DNA of 64,000 nucleotides from Selenomonadaceae bacterium. Its GTDB lineage: Bacteria; Bacillota; Negativicutes; Selenomonadales; Selenomonadaceae. Positions 35,651 through 42,972 of this stretch are shown here, piece after piece. The position numbers and the translations under genes were made by a program. The notes under the pieces were generated by a model. That model did not search any database. It was not told the origin of the DNA and saw nothing but the letters and a program-made list of their open reading frames with translations. Numbering within the stretch: the stretch's first letter is position 1; every line of letters starts with the position of its first letter. Location: assembly GCA_017535925.1 (NCBI GenBank), contig JAFXTD010000034.1, forward strand, positions 1-64,000, given 5' to 3'.

Positions 35651-35851
35651 TCAAGATTTTTTGTAGCGTTTGTTGAACTTTTCGATACGCCCGCCCGCTT
35701 TGACATCGCGCTGACGACCCGTGAAGAACGGATGGCATTTCGAACAAACGTCCACGCGCAATTCTTTTTTCGTGGAGCCGGTTTTGAAAGTATTGCCGCA
35801 ACCGCAAGTAACAGTAGCCTCGAAGTACTGCGGATGAATTTTTTCCTTCAT
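35651..35851 (-). CDS. rpmE: 50S ribosomal protein L31
   Basis: The 66-residue protein starts [22 protein letters not shown] and has the zinc-binding cysteines (CGCG and [10 protein letters not shown]), so it is the zinc-containing (C+) form. AAGGAGG precedes ATG 35851. It is probably co-transcribed with the methyltransferase upstream, 14 bases away, and DUF1385 downstream. Confidence 0.97.
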   Translation of the reverse strand: MKEKIHPQYFEATVTCGCGNTFKTGSTKKELRVDVCSKCHPFFTGRQRDVKAGGRIEKFNKRYKKS

Positions 35852-35865
35852 GCTTAACACCTCCT

Positions 35866-36687
35866 TCAGGACGACGACTTTTCGCCATGCAGATAAATCC
35901 AATCCGTCGCCCACATTTGCTGATGAGTTTTGCCGTTTAAATCGTTAAGATAATTTGAAACATTGCTGAACCAAATTGCAACATTGGAAAATTGCTCCGA
36001 CAAATCTTTTTTGATACTTGCCAAATCTTTTTTGCCGATTAAAACATCATATATGCCGTTCGTAGAATTCGCGTCAAAGTCGTCGGAAAAATAATCGGCA
36101 CCTCGTTGCGGGAAAAAGAATCGAATTTGCATGCCGTTCACCAAGACAGATTCTGGCAACTCGCTTGTGAACGGCGCACGCGGATTGTACGCCATTTGAA
36201 GTGTAATTTTTCCGCCGACTTTCAACGCCTCGAACATGCTCGCCAAAATCTTTTTTCGGATTGTGTAACTTGCAATGTGGTGCATTGAGATTGTGCAATA
36301 AATGAAGTCGTAAAAATTTTTCGGAGCGTCGCCCAAGTCGTTGCCGCCGGTCAAATAGAACTTACTGCTATAACCCCCCGAGCCATTACAATAACGTTCT
36401 GCTTCTTTGAGCAGGCGGGAGGAAATATCGCAACCGTCAACTTGTTTGAAAAGGAGATTCATTCTTTTGACCATGCGACCGGAACCGCAACCAAAATCCA
36501 AAGCAACTTTATCTTTGAAGGTGTCGAAAATCGGTTTGCGAATATCCCCGTTTTTGAAAAGCAAAAAAGTTTCGTAAGGATATTCCTCGTGCCAAGCGTA
36601 ATTGCCGACAATAACTTCAGGCGGGATTGGAGCTTCATAAAAATTTTTTTGCATGTTCAAATAGTCTGTTTCGCCTTTCAAAATCAT
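35866..36687 (-). CDS. SAM-dependent methyltransferase
   Basis: The 273-residue protein has class I motif [18 protein letters not shown] (about 61-77), [16 protein letters not shown], and [22 protein letters not shown]. It resembles glycan- or lipid-modifying methyltransferases. The C-terminal 80 residues are unassigned. A promoter (36764-36736) drives it together with rpmE. GGAGG lies just before the start at 36687. Confidence 0.8.
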   Translation of the reverse strand: MILKGETDYLNMQKNFYEAPIPPEVIVGNYAWHEEYPYETFLLFKNGDIRKPIFDTFKDKVALDFGCGSGRMVKRMNLLFKQVDGCDISSRLLKEAERYCNGSGGYSSKFYLTGGNDLGDAPKNFYDFIYCTISMHHIASYTIRKKILASMFEALKVGGKITLQMAYNPRAPFTSELPESVLVNGMQIRFFFPQRGADYFSDDFDANSTNGIYDVLIGKKDLASIKKDLSEQFSNVAIWFSNVSNYLNDLNGKTHQQMWATDWIYLHGEKSSS

Positions 36688-36735
36688 TGCCTCCGAACCT
36701 TCAATTTAAGTTGACGCGAAAACCGCGCAAGGTGT

Positions 36736-36764
36736 ATTATACGCGCTGTGAATTTTATTTGCAA
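36736..36764 (-). promoter_or_regulatory. Promoter of the methyltransferase-rpmE-DUF1385 operon
   Basis: On the minus strand TTGCAA (36764-36759) and TATAAT (36741-36736) are 17 bases apart. Confidence 0.65.
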
Positions 36765-36801
36765 GTTTTTTGTTGACAGTGAATAAAGGAGAATTTTTCA
36801 G

Positions 36802-38115
36802 ATGGCAATCGAAAGTTTTCATTGCAGTTTATGCGGACGGCGAGTAAAAATTCAGAGCCGCGCAGATATGCCCGTGCTTGACCCAAATACCGGCTTCGGC
36901 ATTTGCAAGAACTGTATCAAAAATATTTATAACTTTATCGAAGAAGATGAACGACGCAATTCGCGCACGAACAAAAAAAATTTCAACAGCCAACTCGGCG
37001 AACTCTTGGCGAAAAATAAACCGCATGTCATTAAAGAATATCTTGACGAATTTATAATCATGCAGGAGCGTGCGAAGAAAATTTTATCTGTTGCGGCGTA
37101 CAATCACTACAAGCGCATGAAATATGACTTGGATAATCACGGCGGCGATGAGGAAATTGATAAATCGAACGTCATAATTATGGGACCGACGGGTTGCGGC
37201 AAGACTGCGATGTTAAGTCACTTGTCGAGGCTTTTGGATATTCCTTTCGCCGTGACGGATGCCTCAAGCTTGACGGAGGCGGGCTTTGTCGGAGCGGATG
37301 TTGAAGTTGCCGTGAGAAATCTTTACTACGCGGCGGGCAGAGACATTGAAAAGACCGAACACGGAATAATTTATCTGGACGAATTCGACAAGATAGCTCG
37401 CAAGTCCGGCGCGAACAATTCCATAACCGCCGACCCCGGTCACGAAGGCGTTCAGCAAGGCTTGTTAAAAATGTTGGAAGGCAGCGTCGTCGAATTCACC
37501 GAGCGCGGTCAACGCAAACACCCCGAAGCCCCGACAATCAAAGTCGACACGAAAAATATTTTGTTTATCGTCGGCGGCGCGTTCGTCGGCATTGAAAAGA
37601 TTATTGAGAAGCGCGTTCGCAAGGGCGATTCAAATATCGGCTTCGGCTCCGAAATTCCTTCCAAAGAAGACACCGACGCAAAGTTTAACGAGCTGATTCA
37701 TCAAGTGCGCCCCGAAGATTTAATGAAGTACGGCATTATTCCCGAAATTATCGGTCGCCTTCCGGTCATTTGCACGCTTGAGACGCTTGACGAGGACGCG
37801 CTGTTGAGAATCCTCACCGAGCCGAAAAATGCGCCCGTCAAGCAATACGAAAAACTTTTGGCAATGGACAACGTCAAGCTTGAGTTCGAGGAGGAGGCAC
37901 TTCGTCAAGTCGCTAAGATGGCAATCGAACGCAAGACGGGAGCGCGTTCACTCAAAGGCATAATCGAAGACGTGATGCTTGACGTGATGTTTGAAATCCC
38001 GAAAACAACAGAGCCTCGCCGCGTCGTGATAACGGAGGCTTGCATAAAGGGCGAGGAAAGCCCGAAAATTTTCCCGTTGGAGGAAACAGTCATTTTGTCG
38101 AAAGAATCTGCTTAA
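36802..38115 (+). CDS. clpX: ATP-dependent protease ATPase subunit ClpX
   Basis: ClpX unfolds proteins for ClpP. The 437-residue AAA+ protein has the N-terminal zinc-binding domain (CSLCGRR and CKNC), Walker A GPTGCGKTA (about 129), Walker B IIYLDEFDKIA, the pore-2/RKH loop RGQRKHPEAP, an IGFGSE loop that docks to ClpP, and sensor 2 KTGARSLKGII. All functional loops are present. clpP and tig, its usual neighbours, are absent. AAAGGAG precedes ATG 36802. The sequence is somewhat divergent in the zinc domain spacing, so it may be a second ClpX. Confidence 0.92.
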   Translation: MAIESFHCSLCGRRVKIQSRADMPVLDPNTGFGICKNCIKNIYNFIEEDERRNSRTNKKNFNSQLGELLAKNKPHVIKEYLDEFIIMQERAKKILSVAAYNHYKRMKYDLDNHGGDEEIDKSNVIIMGPTGCGKTAMLSHLSRLLDIPFAVTDASSLTEAGFVGADVEVAVRNLYYAAGRDIEKTEHGIIYLDEFDKIARKSGANNSITADPGHEGVQQGLLKMLEGSVVEFTERGQRKHPEAPTIKVDTKNILFIVGGAFVGIEKIIEKRVRKGDSNIGFGSEIPSKEDTDAKFNELIHQVRPEDLMKYGIIPEIIGRLPVICTLETLDEDALLRILTEPKNAPVKQYEKLLAMDNVKLEFEEEALRQVAKMAIERKTGARSLKGIIEDVMLDVMFEIPKTTEPRRVVITEACIKGEESPKIFPLEETVILSKESA

Positions 38116-38127
38116 GGAGGTCTTACC

Positions 38128-39272
38128 TTGAAAAATTTTGTCAAACTGATTCAGCAGGTTCATGAAGAAAGATTTTCCGTCGTCATGAATCGAATCGCCG
38201 CGAAAAAAATTCCCGTTGCCTTTCTGTCTATCGCGCCTGTCGTTCAAGCCGTTGAGATTACAAAAAATCTTCGCGCTCAAGGTCTCAACATCACGAGGCT
38301 TTTTGTCATTGATAATAACCCCCCCCGGTCAACCTTGACTTTGATGTCATTCACGTGAAAGATGCCGCGCAGATTTATCCGCAGCCCAAATATGTTTTTG
38401 TGCAGGGAGAGGTAGAGACAAAGTTCGCAAAAAAATTCTTGAGCAAAAGCAAAATAATTGCTTTCAACTGTACCGGAAGTTCGGAAGAAGTTTACAACTT
38501 TTTTATGGCGCATCTTGACGATTTGCAAGAAGTTTACGAGTCACTCATTGATGAAGAGTCGAAGAAAACTTTTCGCGGATATTGGCTCGGCAAGTCTTCG
38601 GGGCAACTCGCAAGGATTGTCAATTCAGATATGCCGCAATACATTTTATCGGGCTTCATTCCAAAGGCGGGTGATGTCGTTATTGATTGCGGAGCTTGCG
38701 ACGGAAATACTGCCGTTCGGTTTGTCAATTTGGGTTGTAAAGTTTATGCCTTTGAGATGGACAGAATAAATTTTCAACTTGCCTCTGCCATTGCGGAGAA
38801 ATTTGAATTCGTCGTTGAAAATTTTGGGCTCGGTTTCTTCAAGCACGAGATGACTTATACACATGACAGACAAAATATCGGTGCCAGCAGATTAGATTTA
38901 AACGGAAATGAAAAAACTCAAATTATTACGTTGGATTCTTATGTCGGTGAAAAAAAATTGCCACACGTCGATTTCATAAAGATGGACGTGGAAGGTGCGG
39001 AGCTTGACATTCTCAAAGGTGCGACAACAACCATTGCCCGTTTCAAGCCGATTCTTGCGTTCAGTGCCTATCATAAGCTCGACGACTTTTGGACGCTGAT
39101 GAATTTTGTCAAATCGATTCGCCCCGATTATGAATTTGCTATGCGTCAATACGGCAGTTCTCGTGAAGATGTTCCGTTTATTTTCCGAGACGGTCAAGAA
39201 GAATTTTTTGATTCTTACGGTCTTGATGTAAGAATATCAAGTTTCGCGGAATGCGTTTTATTCGCCCGCTGA
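38128..39272 (+). pseudogene. FkbM-family methyltransferase, switched off at a C8 tract
   Basis: The gene starts at TTG 38128 behind AAGGAGG. After 66 codons it meets eight C (38319-38326). In this frame it reads NNPPRSTLTL and stops at 38358. With nine C (or six) the frame would continue as NNPPPVNLDFDVIHVKDAAQIYP into the 306-codon remainder, which holds the FkbM motifs VVIDCGACDGNTAVRF, VYAFEMD and HVDFIKMDVEGAELDILKGA. The complete product would be about 381 residues. FkbM enzymes O-methylate sugars of surface glycans. This is the pattern of a phase-variable gene in its OFF state. Confidence 0.85.
38319..38326. repeat. C8 homopolymer tract, phase-switch candidate
   Basis: Eight C in the coding strand of the FkbM gene. 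Eight leaves the gene out of frame and nine would restore it. Confidence 0.85.
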
Positions 39273-39290
39273 AAATTTTTTATAAAGCGA

Positions 39291-39390
39291 TTGACAAAGC
39301 CTTTTACCTTGACTTGTTGTTGAGGCAAATTTTTTTTGTTGGGGAGGTTTGGCAGAAAAATTTTTAAAGCACACGACGACGGGGGATACA
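39291..39390. repeat. ROK-promoter arm, copy A
   Basis: About 100 bases running from TTGACA (39291) through TTGTTGAGGCAAA, GGGGAGG and TTTGGCAG to AAAGCACACGACGACG are nearly identical to copy B (40813-40911). The first part equals the real ROK promoter and ribosome site (copy C, 42909-42972). The last part equals codons about 49-56 of the ROK gene, so the arm is a ROK 5' end with an internal deletion. Copy A leads into the first DUF4417 gene. Its ribosome site reads GGGGG where copy B has GGAGG. Confidence 0.85.
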
Positions 39391-39979
39391 ATGTATCCCA
39401 AAATGTCCTTGTACTGCCACAACGCCTCCCGACGAGTTAATCGCTTACTGCGACATCAAAAAGGGCGTTTCTTACAATGCCTTTGCTCATTTTTACATCG
39501 ACGATTACAAGTTTGAAAGTATTTGGTATAAGCCGTACAAAGCTCTCGAAAAATTGCGGCAATGCGCCGGCGTTATTACTCCCGACTTCTCGACTTATCA
39601 AGACGACCCCGAACCGATTAAAATTTACAACACTTACAGAATGCGGGCTTTCGGGCGTTGGCTCACGACATTGGGTTTTCGCGTGATAAATAATGTTCGT
39701 TGGGGAACCAAAGAGACGTGGGATTATTGCTTTGAGGGTATTCCCAAAAACAGCATTGTTTCAATCGGAACGGTTGGTTGCATTAAGGAAAAATGTAATT
39801 GGCGACGCTTCGCTGAAGGTCTCGAAGAAATGATTCGTCGTCTGACACCGAAAATTATTTTGGTGTACGGTTCCGCGCCCGATAAATTTTTCGGCAAATA
39901 TCGTGAAGCGGGAATTCAAATTCGCGAATATCCGAGCCGCACTCACGTTGCTTTTGAAAAGAGAGCGCACCATGAGTAA
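39391..39979 (+). pseudogene. DUF4417 family protein, copy 1, frameshifted near the N-terminus
   Basis: From about 39425 a frame without stops encodes the DUF4417 pattern: NAFAHFYIDDYKFESIW, CAGVITPDFSTYQDDPEPI, IYNTYRMRAFGRWL, FCFEGIPKN-like YCFEGIPKNSIVSIGTVGC and IILVYGSAPDKFF. The likely start ATG 39391 (MYPKMSLYCHN) is in another frame; one missing base near 39421 explains the break. DUF4417 proteins are of unknown function and occur in phages and mobile modules. The gene overlaps the toxin-like gene by eight bases. Initiation at TTG 39554 would yield only a fragment. Confidence 0.7.
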
Positions 39980-40328
39980 GGGCAAAGGCTACGCGTTCTC
40001 CGGCACGACGGGCGATATCGTTCACCTGATTCAAAATCTGCCGCCAAAACCAAACAAAAAATTTCTCGAAGACTGGAATGACATTACTCACCCTGAAGCG
40101 AGGAAAAACTCTACAAATATTAAATATGAACATAAACAAACAGGATTGCGCGTGCGTTTCGACCCTGCAACGCCGGGAGCACCGGGATTTAACGGAAAAG
40201 ACCATTGGCACGTTTACAATCCCAATAAAACAAGCAAAAAAGATGAATATCTTGACGAAAACGCTAATCCAACAAAAAGAAACTCCGACCCGTCGCATAT
40301 TATACCGAAAGGACAAGGTGACAGTTAA
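39972..40328 (+). CDS. Polymorphic-toxin-like small protein, module 1
   Basis: The 118-residue protein looks like the C-terminal catalytic tip of a polymorphic toxin without its delivery part. A Gly-rich start (MSKGKGYAFSGTTGDIVHLIQNLP) is followed by VRFDPATPGAPGFNGKDHWH and NPNKTSKKDEYLDENANPTK, ending SDPSHIIPKGQ. The histidines in DHWHVYNPN and PSHIIP are candidate active-site residues. I do not know its activity. The start overlaps the DUF4417 stop, and its own stop overlaps the start of the next, immunity-like gene (TAATG). That coupling is typical of toxin-immunity pairs. Confidence 0.55.
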   Translation: MSKGKGYAFSGTTGDIVHLIQNLPPKPNKKFLEDWNDITHPEARKNSTNIKYEHKQTGLRVRFDPATPGAPGFNGKDHWHVYNPNKTSKKDEYLDENANPTKRNSDPSHIIPKGQGDS

Positions 40329-40723
40329 TGACTCTGTATGAACTCAGGGAAAAATACTACTTTCACGACAGCAACATTGAGAAAGTTGATTTCGACGCCG
40401 ACAAGAAAATCCTCACTCTGGAAATTGAATTTTGTTTCTGGTGGCAACCTTGGCACGAAAAAAACAAGCCGTCCAACGGTCTGATTCGTCTGACTTTCGA
40501 GGAGGTTTCGCTCTTTGAATACGACGATTATATTGCCGACAGAATTTTTTCCGACGAACTCGACAGTGAAATATTGAAGGGGGAACTCGACGAGGAAGGA
40601 AACTTAGTGTTTTTCTCCGTTGAGACATCCGATTTTTCCGATGATGACGAAGATATTTATTGGCAACTCAAAATCAACGCGGCGAACGTCGAAGTCGAAG
40701 AGCTCGAACGATATAATCTTTAG
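40328..40723 (+). CDS. Putative immunity protein, module 1
   Basis: The 131-residue, very acidic protein (HDSNIEKVDFDADKKILTLEIEF, FSVETSDFSDDDEDIYWQLKI) has no domain I can name with certainty. It is translationally coupled to the toxin-like gene by a TAATG overlap. Small size, acidity, coupling and position match immunity proteins of polymorphic toxins. Function is inferred from context only. Confidence 0.5.
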   Translation: MTLYELREKYYFHDSNIEKVDFDADKKILTLEIEFCFWWQPWHEKNKPSNGLIRLTFEEVSLFEYDDYIADRIFSDELDSEILKGELDEEGNLVFFSVETSDFSDDDEDIYWQLKINAANVEVEELERYNL

Positions 40724-40727
40724 CTTG

Positions 40728-40812
40728 TAAGTCGTTCGTAAAGTTTCATCAGCTCCGCGACGATTTTCGATTCGTCGTCCAAAAAATTTTGTAATTTTTT
40801 TGTCGAAAGTGA
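40728..40812. repeat. Conserved 85-bp segment after immunity gene 1
   Basis: This segment is about 80 percent identical to 42818-42908 after immunity gene 2. Differences fall mostly at third positions of a minus-strand frame reading TKKLQNFLDDESKIVAEL then MKLYERLTS-stop here, and ending ...YERITSKPHHL in the second copy. It looks like the fossil C-terminus of a minus-strand gene carried along with the arms. Confidence 0.6.
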
Positions 40813-40911
40813 TTGACAAAGCCTTTTGCCTTGACTTGTTGTTGAGGCAAATTTTTTTGTTGGGGAGGTTTGGCAGAAAAATTTTTAAAGCACACGACGA
40901 CGGAGGATACA
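40813..40911. repeat. ROK-promoter arm, copy B
   Basis: This is the second copy of the arm. TTGACA lies at 40813-40818, GGGGAGG near 40862, then the ROK codon fragment AAAGCACACGACGACG and GGAGGATACA before ATG 40912. It differs from copy A at only about three positions. Confidence 0.85.
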
Positions 40912-40977
40912 ATGATTTTCAATTTAAATAACGCAAGAAGTTTTTTTAAAAAGAACAAGCCATTTGCAAATACTTGA
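40912..40977 (+). CDS. Small ORF of 21 codons after arm B
   Basis: ATG 40912 with GGAGG seven bases upstream opens 21 codons (MIFNLNNARSFFKKNKPFANT) that end in TGA 40975. In copy A the equivalent ATG starts the DUF4417 gene, so this may be the remnant of a replaced gene start rather than a functional peptide. Confidence 0.35.
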   Translation: MIFNLNNARSFFKKNKPFANT

Positions 40978-41203
40978 CAAAACAAATTTTGACGTTTAAA
41001 CTTAAAGTTATAAGGGAGGTGGTATCTATTGCTTGTAAAAAAATTCGTCTCTACAAAGTAAAAAAATAACGCCGACAAAGAGAATTGCCGACGCCGTTTG
41101 AAAAAAAATATAAGTTCATAAGTATTTTAACAGGTTTGCAAAAAATATCAACGGCTTTTGGCAATTCCTCTTTTGGCGTGCGAATTTCAAAGGAGGAATT
41201 AAA
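40974..41203 (+). promoter_or_regulatory. Promoter and leader before DUF4417 copy 2
   Basis: TTGACA (40974-40979) and TAAACT (40997-41002) are 17 bases apart. A strong but apparently idle ribosome site GGGAGGTGG follows near 41013, with only a ten-codon frame (TTG 41031 to TAA). Imperfect inverted sequence AACGCCGAC ... GCCGACGCCGTT lies at about 41070-41100. AAGGAGGAATTAAA just before 41204 serves the DUF4417 gene. I see no other gene in this 230-base stretch. Confidence 0.5.
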
Positions 41204-41917
41204 ATGACAAACAAAAAGAAAATCAGTGCCGATTGCAAGGACATGTGAAACGCGTTCATGGTGAAAGGCGCAAAATTTTCCGAGAGCGGCATTCCGTTTT
41301 GTCCGACGACTGCGAGAGAAATTCCGCAAGCACTCATCTCCTACACTGAAGTAAGAGCAACTTACAATCAGCGGATGAAACGCGGCGACAAAAATTTTTT
41401 CTTGAACGCTTTTGTCCACTTCTATCAGCACGATTACAAATTCGACGGAACACGCTGTGGAATATGGTCACAACCTTGGCGAGCCGCAGAAATTTTTCGT
41501 CACTTTGCGGGCATCATTACTCCCGACTTTTCGACCAATCTCGATTTTCCGTTCCCGTTAAAAATTTTCAACACTTATCGAATGAGGGCTTTCGGCTATT
41601 GGTACGGCACATTTGGCGGCGCGGTGATTAACAATGTTCGTTGGGGCGAGGAAGATACTTTCAGCTGGTGTTTCGACGGTATAGCGCAAAACAGTATCGT
41701 TGCCATTGGAACAGTTGCAAGTGGACTGCACAAGTCTGAAAATCGTGAACTGTTCGAGACCGGCTTTGCAAAACTTCTTGAAGTCTTGAAACCGCATACA
41801 ATCATTGTTTACGGCTCGGACAAGCTTCCTTGCTTTGATAGCATAAGGCAAAAAATCAACGTTGTCAGCTTCAAAAGCGAACGCGCCCTTGTCTTCGAGG
41901 AAAAAAATCATGTGTAA
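41204..41917 (+). pseudogene. DUF4417 family protein, copy 2, with in-frame TGA at codon 15
   Basis: ATG 41204 has a perfect AAGGAGG. Fourteen codons later comes TGA (41246-41248), after which the same frame continues NAFMVKGAKFSESGIPFCPTTA and the full DUF4417 domain (NAFVHFYQHDYKFDG, FAGIITPDFSTN, IFNTYRMRAFGYW, CFDGIAQNSIVAIGTVASG, TIIVYGSDKLP). The N-terminus of this copy is more complete than in copy 1. A TGG to TGA change is a simple explanation. Reinitiation at ATG 41258 is possible but has no ribosome site. It overlaps the toxin-like gene by eight bases, as in module 1. Confidence 0.7.
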
Positions 41918-42353
41918 GCCTGACAGCGGACATTTTCATGGCGCGAACGGTAACGGCGGCGGCGCGGCTCCCTCGCTCTTCGACAATAACGGACATGTGA
42001 CTTATGAAGGAATCAAAGCTCACCGCGAAGAATTCATGAGCAAATCCGTCGAACAAATCGCCGAACTTCTCAGTCAAAACGGCTACAAGTTTAATATTCG
42101 TGATTCAAAAAATCGTGAAAAAACCGGCTCAACAGCTAAAATAATTGAGATAGCCAATTCGACAAAAGAACGCAATATCAAACAGGTTCAAGTTTCACCT
42201 GACGGTAGCAGTCGCCACGGCAATGTTCCTTACGTAAAAATCAGCACTTCAGATGAGAGTAAAATTAAAGTTATCGACGGCACTCGCGAACAATACAGGA
42301 CAGACGGAACCGAAAAAGCACGTCTGATTTTCAGGAGGGATGATGATGACTGA
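41910..42353 (+). CDS. Polymorphic-toxin-like small protein, module 2
   Basis: The 147-residue protein has a Gly-rich N-terminus (GANGNGGGAAPSLFDNNGHV), a helical part (REEFMSKSVEQIAELLSQNGYKFNIRD) and a compact basic end (AKIIEIANSTKERNIKQVQV, SRHGNVPYVKISTSDESKIKV). The latter is the kind of tip domain that ends large polymorphic or phage-MuF toxins. It is unrelated in sequence to the module 1 toxin-like protein although it occupies the same slot. ATG 41910 overlaps the DUF4417 stop. Activity is unknown. Confidence 0.55.
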   Translation: MCKPDSGHFHGANGNGGGAAPSLFDNNGHVTYEGIKAHREEFMSKSVEQIAELLSQNGYKFNIRDSKNREKTGSTAKIIEIANSTKERNIKQVQVSPDGSSRHGNVPYVKISTSDESKIKVIDGTREQYRTDGTEKARLIFRRDDDD

Positions 42354-42813
42354 TTTAACGACGCCGATTATACCATACAAAGGCACGGGAATTTTCAAGC
42401 TTAATTCTTCTTACGATGAAATCAAATCTCTTCTTGCAGAACACAACATTTCGTATGAAGAGGAAATTTGGGAAGCAACTGACGTTGATCCGCCGTGGAC
42501 TGTTATCGGCATACCCAAAGTAGGCGAAGAATTCGATGCAATAAGCATTACTTTTGCCAAGAACAGGCTCTTTAGGATTTGTCTTTACGAGGATTTTGAC
42601 GGTAAATTGCCAAATGGAATTCATACCGGCATGACGATTGAAGAGGCTTTGGAAATTGATAAAAATCTGCGCTATAATGATGATAATGATGAACTTTACG
42701 AATCCCCTGACGGTTATTGGCTAGACTATCACAGGGGTACACGAAAAATTTTGACAATTCTTATCTTCATTCCGGCATTTGAGCGCGACGACTTTTTCGA
42801 TTACAAGTGGTGA
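42346..42813 (+). CDS. Putative immunity protein, module 2
   Basis: The 155-residue acidic protein (TPIIPYKGTGIFKLNSSYDEIKSLL, WTVIGIPKVGEEFDAISITFAKNRLF, GMTIEEALEIDKNLRY, SPDGYWLDYHRGTRK) resembles small proteins that commonly accompany toxin tips. It is not similar to the module 1 partner. GGAGG seven bases before ATG 42346 decides the start; it overlaps the toxin-like gene's stop. The immunity role is inferred from position. Confidence 0.5.
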   Translation: MTDLTTPIIPYKGTGIFKLNSSYDEIKSLLAEHNISYEEEIWEATDVDPPWTVIGIPKVGEEFDAISITFAKNRLFRICLYEDFDGKLPNGIHTGMTIEEALEIDKNLRYNDDNDELYESPDGYWLDYHRGTRKILTILIFIPAFERDDFFDYKW

Positions 42814-42817
42814 GGCT

Positions 42818-42908
42818 TGCTCGTAATTCGTTCATACATTTTCATCAGCTCGCCGACGATTTTTGATTCGTCCTCCAAAAAATTTTGTAATTTTTTTGTC
42901 GAAAGTAA
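42818..42908. repeat. Conserved 85-bp segment after immunity gene 2
   Basis: This is the counterpart of 40728-40812, with the minus-strand frame TKKLQNFLEDESKIVGEL then MKMYERITS. See that entry for the substitution pattern. Confidence 0.6.
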
Positions 42909-42972
42909 TTGACAAAGCCTTTTGCCTTGACTTATTGTTGAGGCAAATTTTTTTGTTGGGGAGGTTTGGCAG
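42909..42972 (+). promoter_or_regulatory. ROK gene promoter, original of the repeated arm (copy C)
   Basis: TTGACA (42909-42914) is followed by TATTGT at a spacing of about 18 in TTGACTTATTGTTGAGG, then GGGGAGG (42957-42963) before GTG 42972. Copies A and B repeat this sequence but lack the first 48 or so codons of the gene. Confidence 0.6.

Noticed and set aside
36376-36381. C6 tract in the methyltransferase gene at 35866-36687 as another phase switch
   Set aside because: Six bases are too short to slip often and the gene is in frame; similar runs occur by chance.
39477-39686. Separate 69-codon gene inside DUF4417 copy 1
   Set aside because: It is an alternative frame of the DUF4417 coding sequence with no ribosome site and unusual composition.
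16552-41248. Recoding of UGA as tryptophan, arginine or selenocysteine to explain two in-frame TGA codons
   Set aside because: Several clearly complete genes (for example glnS and tlyA) use TGA as their stop, and no selenocysteine element is evident after either site.
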